The notes beneath the pieces were generated by a model. The model worked only from the letters and a program-made list of their open reading frames with translations. It had not been told where the DNA came from and did no database searches. Positions 43,668-51,453 of a stretch of 64,000 nt of DNA are shown here, in pieces (position 1 is the stretch's first letter; every line of letters begins with the position of its first letter). Both the position numbers and the translations under genes were made by a program. Source of the stretch: Candidatus Zixiibacteriota bacterium (GTDB lineage: Bacteria; Zixibacteria; MSB-5A5; WJJR01; JAJRUJ01); NCBI GenBank assembly GCA_020051695.1, contig JAGVQM010000023.1, forward strand, positions 1 through 64,000, in the 5' to 3' direction.

Positions 43668-44030
43668 ATGCGAGAGACAAAGTTCTGGACCTGGCACTTG
43701 CTGGCGGGCTGCGCGATTTTGATTCTCGGCAGTCTGCATATGATCACCATGCACCTGGACGGCGTGCTGGGATTGTTCAATCCGGCAGGGCCCCATGCGC
43801 TCGACTGGGCCAATGTCGCCGCGCGGGCCAAACAGACCGCTTACGTGGTGATCTACATCCTGCTGTTGGGCACAGCGTTGTTCCACGGTTTTTATGGGCT
43901 GCGCAACATCGTGTTCGAACTGGGGATCGGCAAGGGCGCGCGCTCATTTGTCAACGCGGTACTGGTGATCGGTGGATTGGCCCTGTTTGCCTTCGGCACC
44001 TGGGCCGCAGTTGCCGCACAAGCGGTGTAA
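43668..44030 (+). CDS. sdhD: Succinate dehydrogenase hydrophobic membrane anchor
   Basis: 120 residues with three spans. Histidines in WTWHLLAGCAILILGSLHMI and in TALFHGFYGLRNIVFELG match the heme and quinone-binding pattern of SdhD/FrdD. The start at 43668 has GAGGGA upstream, 13 bases after sdhC. With SdhC it forms the two-subunit membrane anchor, probably holding heme b. Confidence 0.88.
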   Translation: MRETKFWTWHLLAGCAILILGSLHMITMHLDGVLGLFNPAGPHALDWANVAARAKQTAYVVIYILLLGTALFHGFYGLRNIVFELGIGKGARSFVNAVLVIGGLALFAFGTWAAVAAQAV

Positions 44031-44049
44031 TCGGGAGACGGGAAGGTTG

Positions 44050-44895
44050 ATGATGGATAGCCAACACGCAGGCGCCCGCGACATAGTGTATGTCGTCCGC
44101 CGGTACAATCCGGAAACCGACGCTGCGCCGCATAATAAAGAGTTTACCGTCCATGTCGAGCCGGGGATGACCGTGCTGGACGGGCTGCATCAGATTAAAA
44201 GCGAGCAGGATGCGACGCTGGTCTGGCGTTTTTCCTGCCGCATGGGGGTCTGCGGGTCCTGCGGCATGCTGATCAATGGCAAGCCGATGCTGGCGTGCAA
44301 TACCCAGATTATGCATGTCGCCGAGCGGATCCTCACCATCGGGCCGCTGCCGAACTTCGAGATCATCCGCGATCTGGTGCCCGATCTGCGGCCGATGTTC
44401 AATCGGCATATCTCCGGAATGCCGAATATCCGGCGGACCGATGTCGACCCCAAAGCCGTGCCGACCGACGAATATTATCAGACACCCGAGGAGTTGACGC
44501 GGTTTCTGCAGTTTTCCTATTGCATCAAGTGCGGCTGCTGCATGGCGGCCTGCCCGACGATGGCGACGGACAAGGAATACTACGGCCCGATGCCGCTGGC
44601 GCAGTTCCACCGCTATAATGTCGATACGCGTGACGGCGGGTTCGAGCAACGCAAGAAAATCGCGGGTGGTCCCGGCGGCGTGGCGCGGTGCCATTACGCC
44701 GGTGAATGTTCCAATGTCTGTCCCAAAGGTGTCGACCCGGCGCGCGCGATCCAGTTGATGAAACGCAATCTGGTGTTCTCGTACCTGGGATTAATCGGCA
44801 AGAAGAAGCCGTGTGGCACCATTGGGCCCGACCCGCATGCCCAGCGCATGGACGGCGTGCCCGATGCGCCGAAGTATACGATCGAGCAGAAGTAG
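44050..44895 (+). CDS. sdhB: Succinate dehydrogenase/fumarate reductase iron-sulfur subunit
   Basis: 281 residues with all three clusters: [2Fe-2S] ligands in SCRMGVCGSCGML plus ACNT, [4Fe-4S] in YCIKCGCCMAACP, and the third cluster in CHYAGECSNVCPKGVDP. It passes electrons from the FAD to quinone. Two ATGs follow GGGAAGG; the first is used here. It is the last gene of the operon and ends 49 bases before a terminator. Confidence 0.95.
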   Translation: MMDSQHAGARDIVYVVRRYNPETDAAPHNKEFTVHVEPGMTVLDGLHQIKSEQDATLVWRFSCRMGVCGSCGMLINGKPMLACNTQIMHVAERILTIGPLPNFEIIRDLVPDLRPMFNRHISGMPNIRRTDVDPKAVPTDEYYQTPEELTRFLQFSYCIKCGCCMAACPTMATDKEYYGPMPLAQFHRYNVDTRDGGFEQRKKIAGGPGGVARCHYAGECSNVCPKGVDPARAIQLMKRNLVFSYLGLIGKKKPCGTIGPDPHAQRMDGVPDAPKYTIEQK

Positions 44896-44944
44896 TCATA
44901 ATGGCCGGTGCATATCCTCATGCGCCGGTTTCACTAAGAAGAAG

Positions 44945-44971
44945 GGGCGATCGAATGGATCGCCCTTTTTT
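44945..44971 (+). terminator. Terminator of the sdh operon
   Basis: GGGCGATC pairs with GATCGCCC around a five-base loop, followed by six Ts. Confidence 0.92.
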
Positions 44972-44980
44972 AGTTTGCTG

Positions 44981-45033
44981 GTGCACGGGCATCTTGCCCG
45001 TGCACGATGCGTGGCCGGGACGGCCATGCATCG
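44981..45033. repeat. Two tandem palindromic hairpins
   Basis: First hairpin: GTGCACGGGCA with TGCCCGTGCAC, a perfect 11-bp stem and three-base loop. Second: CGATGCGTGGCCG with CGGCCATGCATCG, 13 bp with one G-T pair. They share a boundary base, so the unit folds as a double cruciform. It lies right behind the sdh terminator. The remaining bases to 45171 hold nothing recognisable. Confidence 0.65.
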
Positions 45034-45171
45034 TGATATTGCTTGCTCGTGGGTGAACCCGGCTGATGATCGAGCAGAAAACACAAAGTGAACCTGGATT
45101 CCCCGCCGCGGCGGCCGTGACCCAACTTGGGCTGCGCTTGATTCTTCCTTCCACTCATAGTTTTGCGGCTA

Positions 45172-46551
45172 TCATGCTGTTGTCAACCGACCCAGCAGGG
45201 AAGTGACCTCGGCTGCCGAGGAAATCCGGAATTCCGGGGCGAAAGCGCACAGGCGTCGGATGAGGGCATTGATCTCCACGGCCGGTCCGGCGGTGTCAAG
45301 GGGGAGCTGCCAGAGGAAGTTTTTGCTGCCCAGGAGATCATGGGGTGTTGTATATGGCGGGCGGCCGCACATCGTTTCAAAGATGATGATGCCCAGCGAA
45401 TATAAATCGGAACGGGGTGAGGCATTGGCCGGCGAGGTGAGGACTTCCGGAGCGGTGTACCGCATGTTGAGCAGCCCGTCAATCTGGCCGGCGATGGTCT
45501 GCACGCGGACATCCGCGATGCGGGCGAAATCGAAATTGATGATTTTGACCGTGCCGTTTTCACAGATAACGATGTTTTCGGGTCGCAGGTCCCGGTGGAT
45601 CACACCGTGGCGATGGGCATATTCCAACCCGGCGCACAATTGCTGGAAGATGTTGAGTTTATCCGGGACCGCGAGTGATGTTCCGGTTCCGTCCATCAGC
45701 CCGCGCAGTGAATAGCCGTCGGCCCATTCTGTCGGCAAAACAAACGAATCACCCTCCCAGGGAAAAATGTCGGAGGTCCGGACGATGTTGGGGTGGCCGG
45801 CCAGCATTTTCAGGGCGTTGACATCCCGGAAGATCAATTCCAATTGTTTGTCCCGTTTGTCCGGCTCTTCATACATTTCGAAGCGGTACACTTTCAGCCG
45901 TGTACGCGGCTCGATTTTGACGTAGCGGTGCTCGGCAAGATATTCGGTATACTCCGGTGTTTCCCCCAGTTTTTCCAGGATACGGTACACGCCGATTTCC
46001 CGCCGGGGACGCGGCGGTTCGAATCCGGCAAAGACAGCGCCGCAGATTTTGTCGCGCAGTCCCGCCGTAGAACATTCCGGCGAGGGCAGGCGGGACGGGT
46101 CTGAAAGATACGCAATCAACTCCTCGGCCACAGTGACCCGCTCGGCTTGCGGGTCATTGATCTTGATTTTCGCCCTAGGGGACGATAGATGGACCACCCC
46201 CTGACAAAAAACATCGGCCAGCAGCGGATCATGTTTTTTCAGGTGCGCCGCGACAATGCGGGTCTTGTGATTGACCGCTGGGATCGGGCTGGGAAACACC
46301 GCCCCATTGAACATCAGCCATTCCCGAATGTTGCCCCGGATGTGCCCGGTATAATTCTTCTCTTCGATGACATACACCGCATGGGGGGCGATGACCAGCA
46401 GGTCGATCTCATAGGCGAAACCGGCGGCGGAAACCGTTTCCAGATTGTGGAATACGATATAGCCTTCCGGCAAATGTTCTTTCAACAGCCGGATGGTCTG
46501 CCGCTCGCTTTCCGATTCGGGCCGGCCCACCTGGTGAATGATCGCCACCAA
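45172..46551 (-). CDS. NERD nuclease-like domain fused to a Ser/Thr protein kinase
   Basis: 459 residues. The NERD domain (~residues 10-180) has FAYEIDLLVI and VYVIEEKNYTG, the E-x-D ... E-x-K pattern of this endonuclease-related fold. The kinase (~200-455) has a candidate beta-3 lysine in TRLKVYRFEM, the catalytic loop IHRDLRPENIVI, a DFA in place of DFG (INFDFARI), the APE motif in RYTAPEVLTS, and SDLYSLGIIIFE. The active residues are therefore kept. NERD-kinase fusions are found among bacterial defence proteins such as PglW of BREX-type systems. No other defence gene is nearby. It starts with TTG or GTG after AGAGAGGA. Stress signalling is an alternative role. Confidence 0.8.
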   Translation of the reverse strand: MVAIIHQVGRPESESERQTIRLLKEHLPEGYIVFHNLETVSAAGFAYEIDLLVIAPHAVYVIEEKNYTGHIRGNIREWLMFNGAVFPSPIPAVNHKTRIVAAHLKKHDPLLADVFCQGVVHLSSPRAKIKINDPQAERVTVAEELIAYLSDPSRLPSPECSTAGLRDKICGAVFAGFEPPRPRREIGVYRILEKLGETPEYTEYLAEHRYVKIEPRTRLKVYRFEMYEEPDKRDKQLELIFRDVNALKMLAGHPNIVRTSDIFPWEGDSFVLPTEWADGYSLRGLMDGTGTSLAVPDKLNIFQQLCAGLEYAHRHGVIHRDLRPENIVICENGTVKIINFDFARIADVRVQTIAGQIDGLLNMRYTAPEVLTSPANASPRSDLYSLGIIIFETMCGRPPYTTPHDLLGSKNFLWQLPLDTAGPAVEINALIRRLCAFAPEFRISSAAEVTSLLGRLTTA

Positions 46552-46700
46552 TTTATCCTCTCTCCATGCCGCGCGGCAATATAACTCCGGCCCGTCCCAA
46601 TCCCGACACTATTCCGTCATCGGCAGAAATGCGCCCGGCCCCGAACAACCAATTTGTCGTCCAATCGGGATTTCTTTGACATAACTGTGGCAAAACCCCG

Positions 46701-46728
46701 TTGCATTTTGGCAAATTTTGCGTATTGT
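46701..46728 (+). promoter_or_regulatory. Promoter of the riboflavin operon
   Basis: TTGCAT at 46701-46706, 16 bases, then TATTGT at 46723-46728. It would start transcription about ten bases before the FMN riboswitch. The same TTGCAT-16-TATxxT layout occurs at 51373-51400. Confidence 0.6.
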
Positions 46729-46744
46729 AGGAGTGTTGAATATC

Positions 46745-46898
46745 GCTTTCGGGGCGAGGTGAAATTCCTCGATCGGCGGTTACAGCCCGCGACCCGGGGC
46801 CAAAGCGGTACAGCAGTGCAGTTTCCCCATATGCCCCGGTTGAGCCGGTGGAACTCCGGCGCCGACGGTCACAGTCCGGATGGGAGAAGGCGGTCAAC
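46745..46898 (+). promoter_or_regulatory. FMN riboswitch (RFN element)
   Basis: The conserved blocks appear in order: CTTTCGGGGCGAGGTGAAAT, CCTCGATCGGCGGTTA, CAGCCCGCGA, then TGAGCCGGTGGAACTCCGGC, CGACGGTCACAGTCCGGATG, GGAGAAGG. It stands before ribD and should shut the operon down when FMN is abundant. Confidence 0.97.
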
Positions 46899-46965
46899 GC
46901 GAACGCTGTAGCATGTACGGTGTTAGAGGGGCGAGGTATCGCCTCCGCGTTCCGGCTTATCGCAT

Positions 46966-46997
46966 CCCCGATCCCCTGAGGCGACCGGGGTTTTTTA
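46966..46997 (+). terminator. Terminator in the FMN riboswitch leader
   Basis: CCCCGATC pairs with GACCGGGG (one mismatch) around CCCTGAGGC, followed by six Ts. It ends 26 bases before ribD, fitting control by termination. Confidence 0.85.
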
Positions 46998-47022
46998 TTG
47001 AGCTGTGCAAGCGAGGGATGAT

Positions 47023-48216
47023 ATGACGGGTTTATCTGCTGATACCGGCAGTGAGACAGGGTCGGGAATGAGAGTTTCCTCGGGCCGGCCATCGCTTGAA
47101 GATGATCACCGATTTATGGCGGAAGCCCTGGCGCTGGCAGCGCGGGGCGCCGGGCGCACCAGCCCGAACCCGATGGTCGGGGCCCTCCTGGTCAAGGACG
47201 GACATGTTATCGCCCGCGCCTACCATCAGCGGGCCGGCGGCCCTCATGCCGAAGTCTCGGTGCTTAAATCGGCAGGCCCGGCCGCCGCGGGCGCTACATT
47301 GTACGTCAATCTGGAGCCGTGCTGCCATTACGGCAAAACGCCGCCTTGCACCGATGCCATCCTGCGGGCCGGGATCACCCGCGTGGTGTGCGGCATGCAG
47401 GATCCCAACCCGAAAGTCCGGGGCGAGGGTATCCGCATCCTGCGTTCTCAGAGTGTGGGGGTCAAAGTCGGCGTGATGCAGCAGGAGTCAATCCGGCTGA
47501 ATGAGGCCCACATCAAATATGTCCTGACCGGTTTGCCGCTTGTCGTGCTTAAAATCGCCCAGACGCTTGACGGGAAAATCACCGGGCCGGACGGCAGCCC
47601 GGCCAAAATTACCGGCCCGGAAACGCAGGCCTTTGTTCATCAACTGCGCAACCGCTATGACGCCGTGCTGGTCGGCAAAAATACGGTGCTGGCCGATGAC
47701 CCGCAATTGACTGTCCGGGCCATCAAGGGCCGCGACCCCTTGCGGCTGGTCCTCGATTCCTGGGAAAAAATTCCCTATACCGCCGGTGTGCTGGCGAATA
47801 ACCTGGACAAAAAGACGATCATGGTCAGTCTGGCTATTGCCGGGCGGCCGAATGTATCGGGCGCGGTGGAAAATTTCCGCTGGCGCATCCCTCCCAATGA
47901 ATTCCATCAAATCGATTTGCATCGGCTGCTGGAAATCGCGGGAGAGAACCAGATTACCGGCATCCTGGTCGAGGGCGGCGCGGAGGTCTTCGGATCGTTT
48001 CTCCGCGAACGGCTGGCCGACAAAATACATCTTATTCTGGCGCCCACGTTCTTCGGCGAGGGGAAATCGACATTAGCGGGTTATCGTCTGCGGACTGCGG
48101 GCGGGGCGGTCGAACTGGCTGATACCGATGTCGTCCGGTTGGGCCGGGATTTGATGATTACCGGCTACCCGGTATGGGAAGACAATAACCCGGCGCCACG
48201 GGAACCCGAGGCGTAG
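47023..48216 (+). CDS. ribD: Bifunctional diaminohydroxyphosphoribosylaminopyrimidine deaminase / reductase
   Basis: 397 residues. The deaminase domain (first ~150) has GGPHAEVSVL and the zinc motif PCCHYGKTPPCTDAI. The reductase domain starts near PLVVLKIAQTLDGKITGPDG and holds YDAVLVGKNTVLADDP and GILVEGGAEVFGSFL. It carries out the second and third steps of riboflavin synthesis from GTP. The start at 47023 has GAGGG upstream; a later ATG (47068) is possible. It is the first gene behind the FMN riboswitch. Confidence 0.95.
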   Translation: MTGLSADTGSETGSGMRVSSGRPSLEDDHRFMAEALALAARGAGRTSPNPMVGALLVKDGHVIARAYHQRAGGPHAEVSVLKSAGPAAAGATLYVNLEPCCHYGKTPPCTDAILRAGITRVVCGMQDPNPKVRGEGIRILRSQSVGVKVGVMQQESIRLNEAHIKYVLTGLPLVVLKIAQTLDGKITGPDGSPAKITGPETQAFVHQLRNRYDAVLVGKNTVLADDPQLTVRAIKGRDPLRLVLDSWEKIPYTAGVLANNLDKKTIMVSLAIAGRPNVSGAVENFRWRIPPNEFHQIDLHRLLEIAGENQITGILVEGGAEVFGSFLRERLADKIHLILAPTFFGEGKSTLAGYRLRTAGGAVELADTDVVRLGRDLMITGYPVWEDNNPAPREPEA

Positions 48217-48230
48217 GACAGGACGCGACA

Positions 48231-48869
48231 ATGTTCACCGGCTTGATCAGTGAAATCGGCAAAGTCGAGCGACTCACCCGGACCGGGGTGTTCGGACGGT
48301 TAATAATACATGCCCCCCAAACCGCTGCGCGCGTAAAACCCGGCGACTCAGTAGCGACCGCCGGCGCGTGTTTAACGGTGGAGACGGTCACCGGCGAGCG
48401 GTTCACCGCGACGGTGATCGCCGAAACACTGCGCGCCACACGGCTGGGGAAAATGCGTGCCGGTGACCGGGTAAACCTGGAGCTGCCGGTCGGCCCGCAG
48501 GATGTTTTCGGCGGGCATCTGGTCAGCGGCCATGTGGACATCGTCGGCCGGGTCAAACGAATCCAGCGGGTGGTTGACGGCGGGAACATCACGATCAACT
48601 ACCCGCAGGCGTTCGACCGCTGGGCCGTGGACAAAGGATCGATTGCGATCGAGGGCGTCAGTCTGACTATCGCCGAATTAGGTCGGGGAGAGCTTACTGT
48701 CGGGATCATTCCGACGACTTGGACGGCAACGACGATCGGCGGATTGAGGCCGGGGGATGCCGTGAATCTGGAGTTCGACCAGGCGATCAAGGCCGCGGTC
48801 GACGCGCGCATGCCGGGGGTGGTTGTTTCATCGCTGAGCGAGGACAGCCTGCGCCGCGCGGGGTGGTAA
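48231..48869 (+). CDS. ribE: Riboflavin synthase, alpha chain
   Basis: 212 residues with two lumazine-binding barrels. The start [15 protein letters not shown] is characteristic, with [13 protein letters not shown] in the first half and [15 protein letters not shown] in the second; [13 protein letters not shown] links them. It converts two lumazines to riboflavin and a recyclable pyrimidine. It lies 14 bases after ribD. GGACAGGA is a moderate ribosome binding site. Confidence 0.95.
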   Translation: MFTGLISEIGKVERLTRTGVFGRLIIHAPQTAARVKPGDSVATAGACLTVETVTGERFTATVIAETLRATRLGKMRAGDRVNLELPVGPQDVFGGHLVSGHVDIVGRVKRIQRVVDGGNITINYPQAFDRWAVDKGSIAIEGVSLTIAELGRGELTVGIIPTTWTATTIGGLRPGDAVNLEFDQAIKAAVDARMPGVVVSSLSEDSLRRAGW

Positions 48870-48898
48870 CGCCCGCCCATCATGGGAAAAAATGCGGT

Positions 48899-48918
48899 GT
48901 TGCGCCGCTTGGCGCAAC
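48899..48918. other. Short perfect hairpin between ribE and ribBA
   Basis: GTTGCGCC pairs with GGCGCAAC around GCTT, 18 bases before the ribBA start. There is no T-run, so it may tune expression or RNA stability within the operon. Confidence 0.5.
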
Positions 48919-48935
48919 AAACTGAGGAATAGCTG

Positions 48936-50231
48936 ATGAGTGGATCGATGAACGGGAACGGAAACGGGGAATTCCACGGCAGGTTCAACACTATCGAGGA
49001 CGCAGTGGCCGATTTTGCCGCGGGGAAAATGCTGATTGTCGTGGATGATGAAAACCGGGAGAATGAAGGCGACCTCATTTTCGCCGCTGAAAAAGTCACG
49101 CCCGAGGCCATCAATTTCATGGCGAAATACGGCCGCGGCCTGATCTGCGTGCCCTTAACCGCCGAACGGCTCCGCGCGCTGGGCCTGCACCCCATGGTTT
49201 CCGACAACACCGCAAAGCTGGGGACCGCGTTCACTGTCTCGGTCGACGCCCGGGAAGGCACAACCACCGGCATTTCCGCGCATGACCGGTGCCTGACCGT
49301 CCAAAGGCTGGTCGATCCGCAGACCGTGCCGCAGGACCTGGAACGTCCGGGGCATATTTTTCCGCTGCGTGCGGCTGACGGAGGCGTGCTCAAACGCGCC
49401 GGGCATACTGAGGCGACGATTGATTTGTGCCGCCTGGCCGGGCTGCGGTCCGCCGGGGTATTATGCGAAATCATGGATGAGGACGGGGAAATGGCCCGGA
49501 CTCTCCAACTGCTGGAATTCGCCGAAAAACACGGCTTGAAAATCATTACCATCGCTGATTTGATTGCCTATCGGCGCCGCACGGAACGGCTGGTCAAGCG
49601 CCTCGCCGAGGCCCGGCTGCCGACTGAATACGGCGAATTTCGTTTGATCATCTATGGCTCCAATGTCGAATCTGCCGAACATGTCGCGCTGGTGATGGGC
49701 GAGGTCGAAGGCAAAAAAAACGTGCTGGTGCGGGTGCACTCGGAATGTCTGACCGGGGATGTCTTCGGCTCACACCGCTGTGATTGCGGCCCCCAGTTGG
49801 GTGGGGCGATGTTGATGATCGCCCGCGAGGGCGCGGGTGTCCTGCTGTATATGCGGCAGGAGGGACGCGGCATCGGCCTGGCCAATAAAATCCGCGCCTA
49901 TCACCTGCAGGAGGAGGGCTTTGATACCGTAGAGGCCAATGTCAAAATTGGCTTTGCTCCCGACCTCCGCGATTACGGCATCGGGGCGCAAATCCTGGTC
50001 GATCTGGGTCTGACATCGATCCGGCTGTTGACCAACAACCCCAAGAAGATCGTAGGGTTGATGGGGTATGGTCTGAAAGTGGTCGAGCGCGTGCCGATCG
50101 AGACCATTCCCACCGCGGACAACATTGAGTATCTGAAGACCAAACGTGACAAAATGGGTCATTTGCTGCATGTGCCGGAGACGCAGCGTGGGCCGGCGCC
50201 CACAGCTGAAATAAAATCCGAAAATGCGTGA
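48936..50231 (+). CDS. ribBA: Bifunctional DHBP synthase / GTP cyclohydrolase II
   Basis: 431 residues. The N-terminal half is 3,4-dihydroxy-2-butanone 4-phosphate synthase, with [18 protein letters not shown] and [14 protein letters not shown]. The C-terminal half is GTP cyclohydrolase II, with the zinc cysteines in [20 protein letters not shown] and the catalytic stretch [14 protein letters not shown]. The two domains supply both precursors of lumazine. GAGGAA lies before the ATG. All key residues of both domains are present, so both should be active. Confidence 0.96.
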   Translation: MSGSMNGNGNGEFHGRFNTIEDAVADFAAGKMLIVVDDENRENEGDLIFAAEKVTPEAINFMAKYGRGLICVPLTAERLRALGLHPMVSDNTAKLGTAFTVSVDAREGTTTGISAHDRCLTVQRLVDPQTVPQDLERPGHIFPLRAADGGVLKRAGHTEATIDLCRLAGLRSAGVLCEIMDEDGEMARTLQLLEFAEKHGLKIITIADLIAYRRRTERLVKRLAEARLPTEYGEFRLIIYGSNVESAEHVALVMGEVEGKKNVLVRVHSECLTGDVFGSHRCDCGPQLGGAMLMIAREGAGVLLYMRQEGRGIGLANKIRAYHLQEEGFDTVEANVKIGFAPDLRDYGIGAQILVDLGLTSIRLLTNNPKKIVGLMGYGLKVVERVPIETIPTADNIEYLKTKRDKMGHLLHVPETQRGPAPTAEIKSENA

Positions 50232-50271
50232 CGGAAACGAAGAGAAGAGTAATTCAGCGAGGATACCTGTA

Positions 50272-50739
50272 ATGCCGAAAGTGATTGAAGGCGCACTGAC
50301 CGCGGGCGGACTGCGGTTTGCCGTCGTTGTTTCACGGTTCAACCATTTTATTACCGATCGGTTGCTGGAAGGGTGTCTGGATACGTTGTCACGGCACGGC
50401 GCCGATATCGACAAAGGGGTCAGCGTGATCAAAGTCCCCGGCGCTTTTGAACTCCCGGCCGCGGTAAAACGCGCGGCGCAGACCGATGTGGATGCCGTGA
50501 TTGCCATCGGCGCGGTCATCCGGGGCGATACGCCGCACTTCGATTTCATTGCCGCCGAAGTCACCAAGGGTGTGGCCGCGGTTTCTCTGGAAGCGGCGGT
50601 GCCTGTGGTGTACGGGATCATCACCACCGACACGCTGGAGCAGGCAGTCGAACGCGCCGGGACTAAAGCGGGCAACAAAGGCGGCGAGGCCGCACGCTCG
50701 GCCATCGAGATGGCCAATCTCTACCGGCAGCTGGCATGA
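50272..50739 (+). CDS. ribH: 6,7-dimethyl-8-ribityllumazine synthase
   Basis: 155 residues, typical length. [32 protein letters not shown] and [17 protein letters not shown], with the catalytic histidine in the last, identify lumazine synthase. It condenses the RibD-path pyrimidine with dihydroxybutanone phosphate. I start at 50272, which has GAGGA upstream; the ATG at 50224 overlaps ribBA but has no ribosome binding site and adds an odd tail. Its stop overlaps the nusB start. Confidence 0.95.
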   Translation: MPKVIEGALTAGGLRFAVVVSRFNHFITDRLLEGCLDTLSRHGADIDKGVSVIKVPGAFELPAAVKRAAQTDVDAVIAIGAVIRGDTPHFDFIAAEVTKGVAAVSLEAAVPVVYGIITTDTLEQAVERAGTKAGNKGGEAARSAIEMANLYRQLA

Positions 50740-51203
50740 GCGACGACCGGGGACCGATGTCCACTCCTGCTAAAAAGACCGGCGGCCGGCGCCGCCGCGC
50801 CCGGGTTATTGTCTTGTCGGCGCTGTATGCATTTTACACTGCCGGTGATGACTCCGACGAGGTGTTTGCTGCGGTCTGCGGCAAAGACAGCCCGGCCGCC
50901 GACACCGCTGATTTTGCGCGGCGGCTGTTTGCCTGCGCCATCGACAACGCTGCCGAGATCGATCGTCAGATCCGCGAGGCAGCGGCCAACTGGTCGTTTG
51001 AACGCATCGGGGCTATTGACAAAAACATCCTGCGGCTGGGACTGGCTGAATTACTCTATTTGCGGGAAACACCACCTAAAACGGCAATCAATGAGGCCAT
51101 CGAACTGGCTCGCGAGTATTCCGCCGAGGAATCCACGAAGTTCATCAATGGCATCCTGGATGCCATCTACCGCCGCGAACAGGGTTCACCTCCACCGGCA
51201 TAA
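50736..51203 (+). CDS. nusB: Transcription antitermination factor NusB
   Basis: 155 residues. All-helical NusB fold: [20 protein letters not shown] at the N-terminus, [21 protein letters not shown] in the middle and [19 protein letters not shown] with FINGILDAI at the end. It binds boxA RNA with NusE in rRNA antitermination. The ATGA overlap with ribH couples their translation; ribH-nusB pairing is common in bacteria. A second ATG seven codons later is possible. Confidence 0.95.
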   Translation: MSDDRGPMSTPAKKTGGRRRRARVIVLSALYAFYTAGDDSDEVFAAVCGKDSPAADTADFARRLFACAIDNAAEIDRQIREAAANWSFERIGAIDKNILRLGLAELLYLRETPPKTAINEAIELAREYSAEESTKFINGILDAIYRREQGSPPPA

Positions 51204-51372
51204 TCACGAAGAATTTTCGCTGATTTCGCGGTCATAGCCGCCGGTTATAAAATCGCCGCACGGCCCGTATCCGAGTTGGTCGGACGTCGCTGTATGTGGC
51301 GATAGCCGCGGCAACTGTCAATATTTCAACAGGTTAATCGCGAATAGTCCATAGGGGAGTCGATTTTTCGTT

Positions 51373-51400
51373 TTGCATGGGCCGAATCGGAGCTTATACT
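51373..51400 (+). promoter_or_regulatory. Promoter of the glycosylation locus
   Basis: TTGCAT at 51373-51378, 16 bases, then TATACT at 51395-51400. It lies about 50 bases ahead of the DUF2723 gene. Confidence 0.6.
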
Positions 51401-51453
51401 GTAAGATTTGCGGCAGGTGTATTGGAGCCCGAACAGGGAGTAGCGAAAAACAC

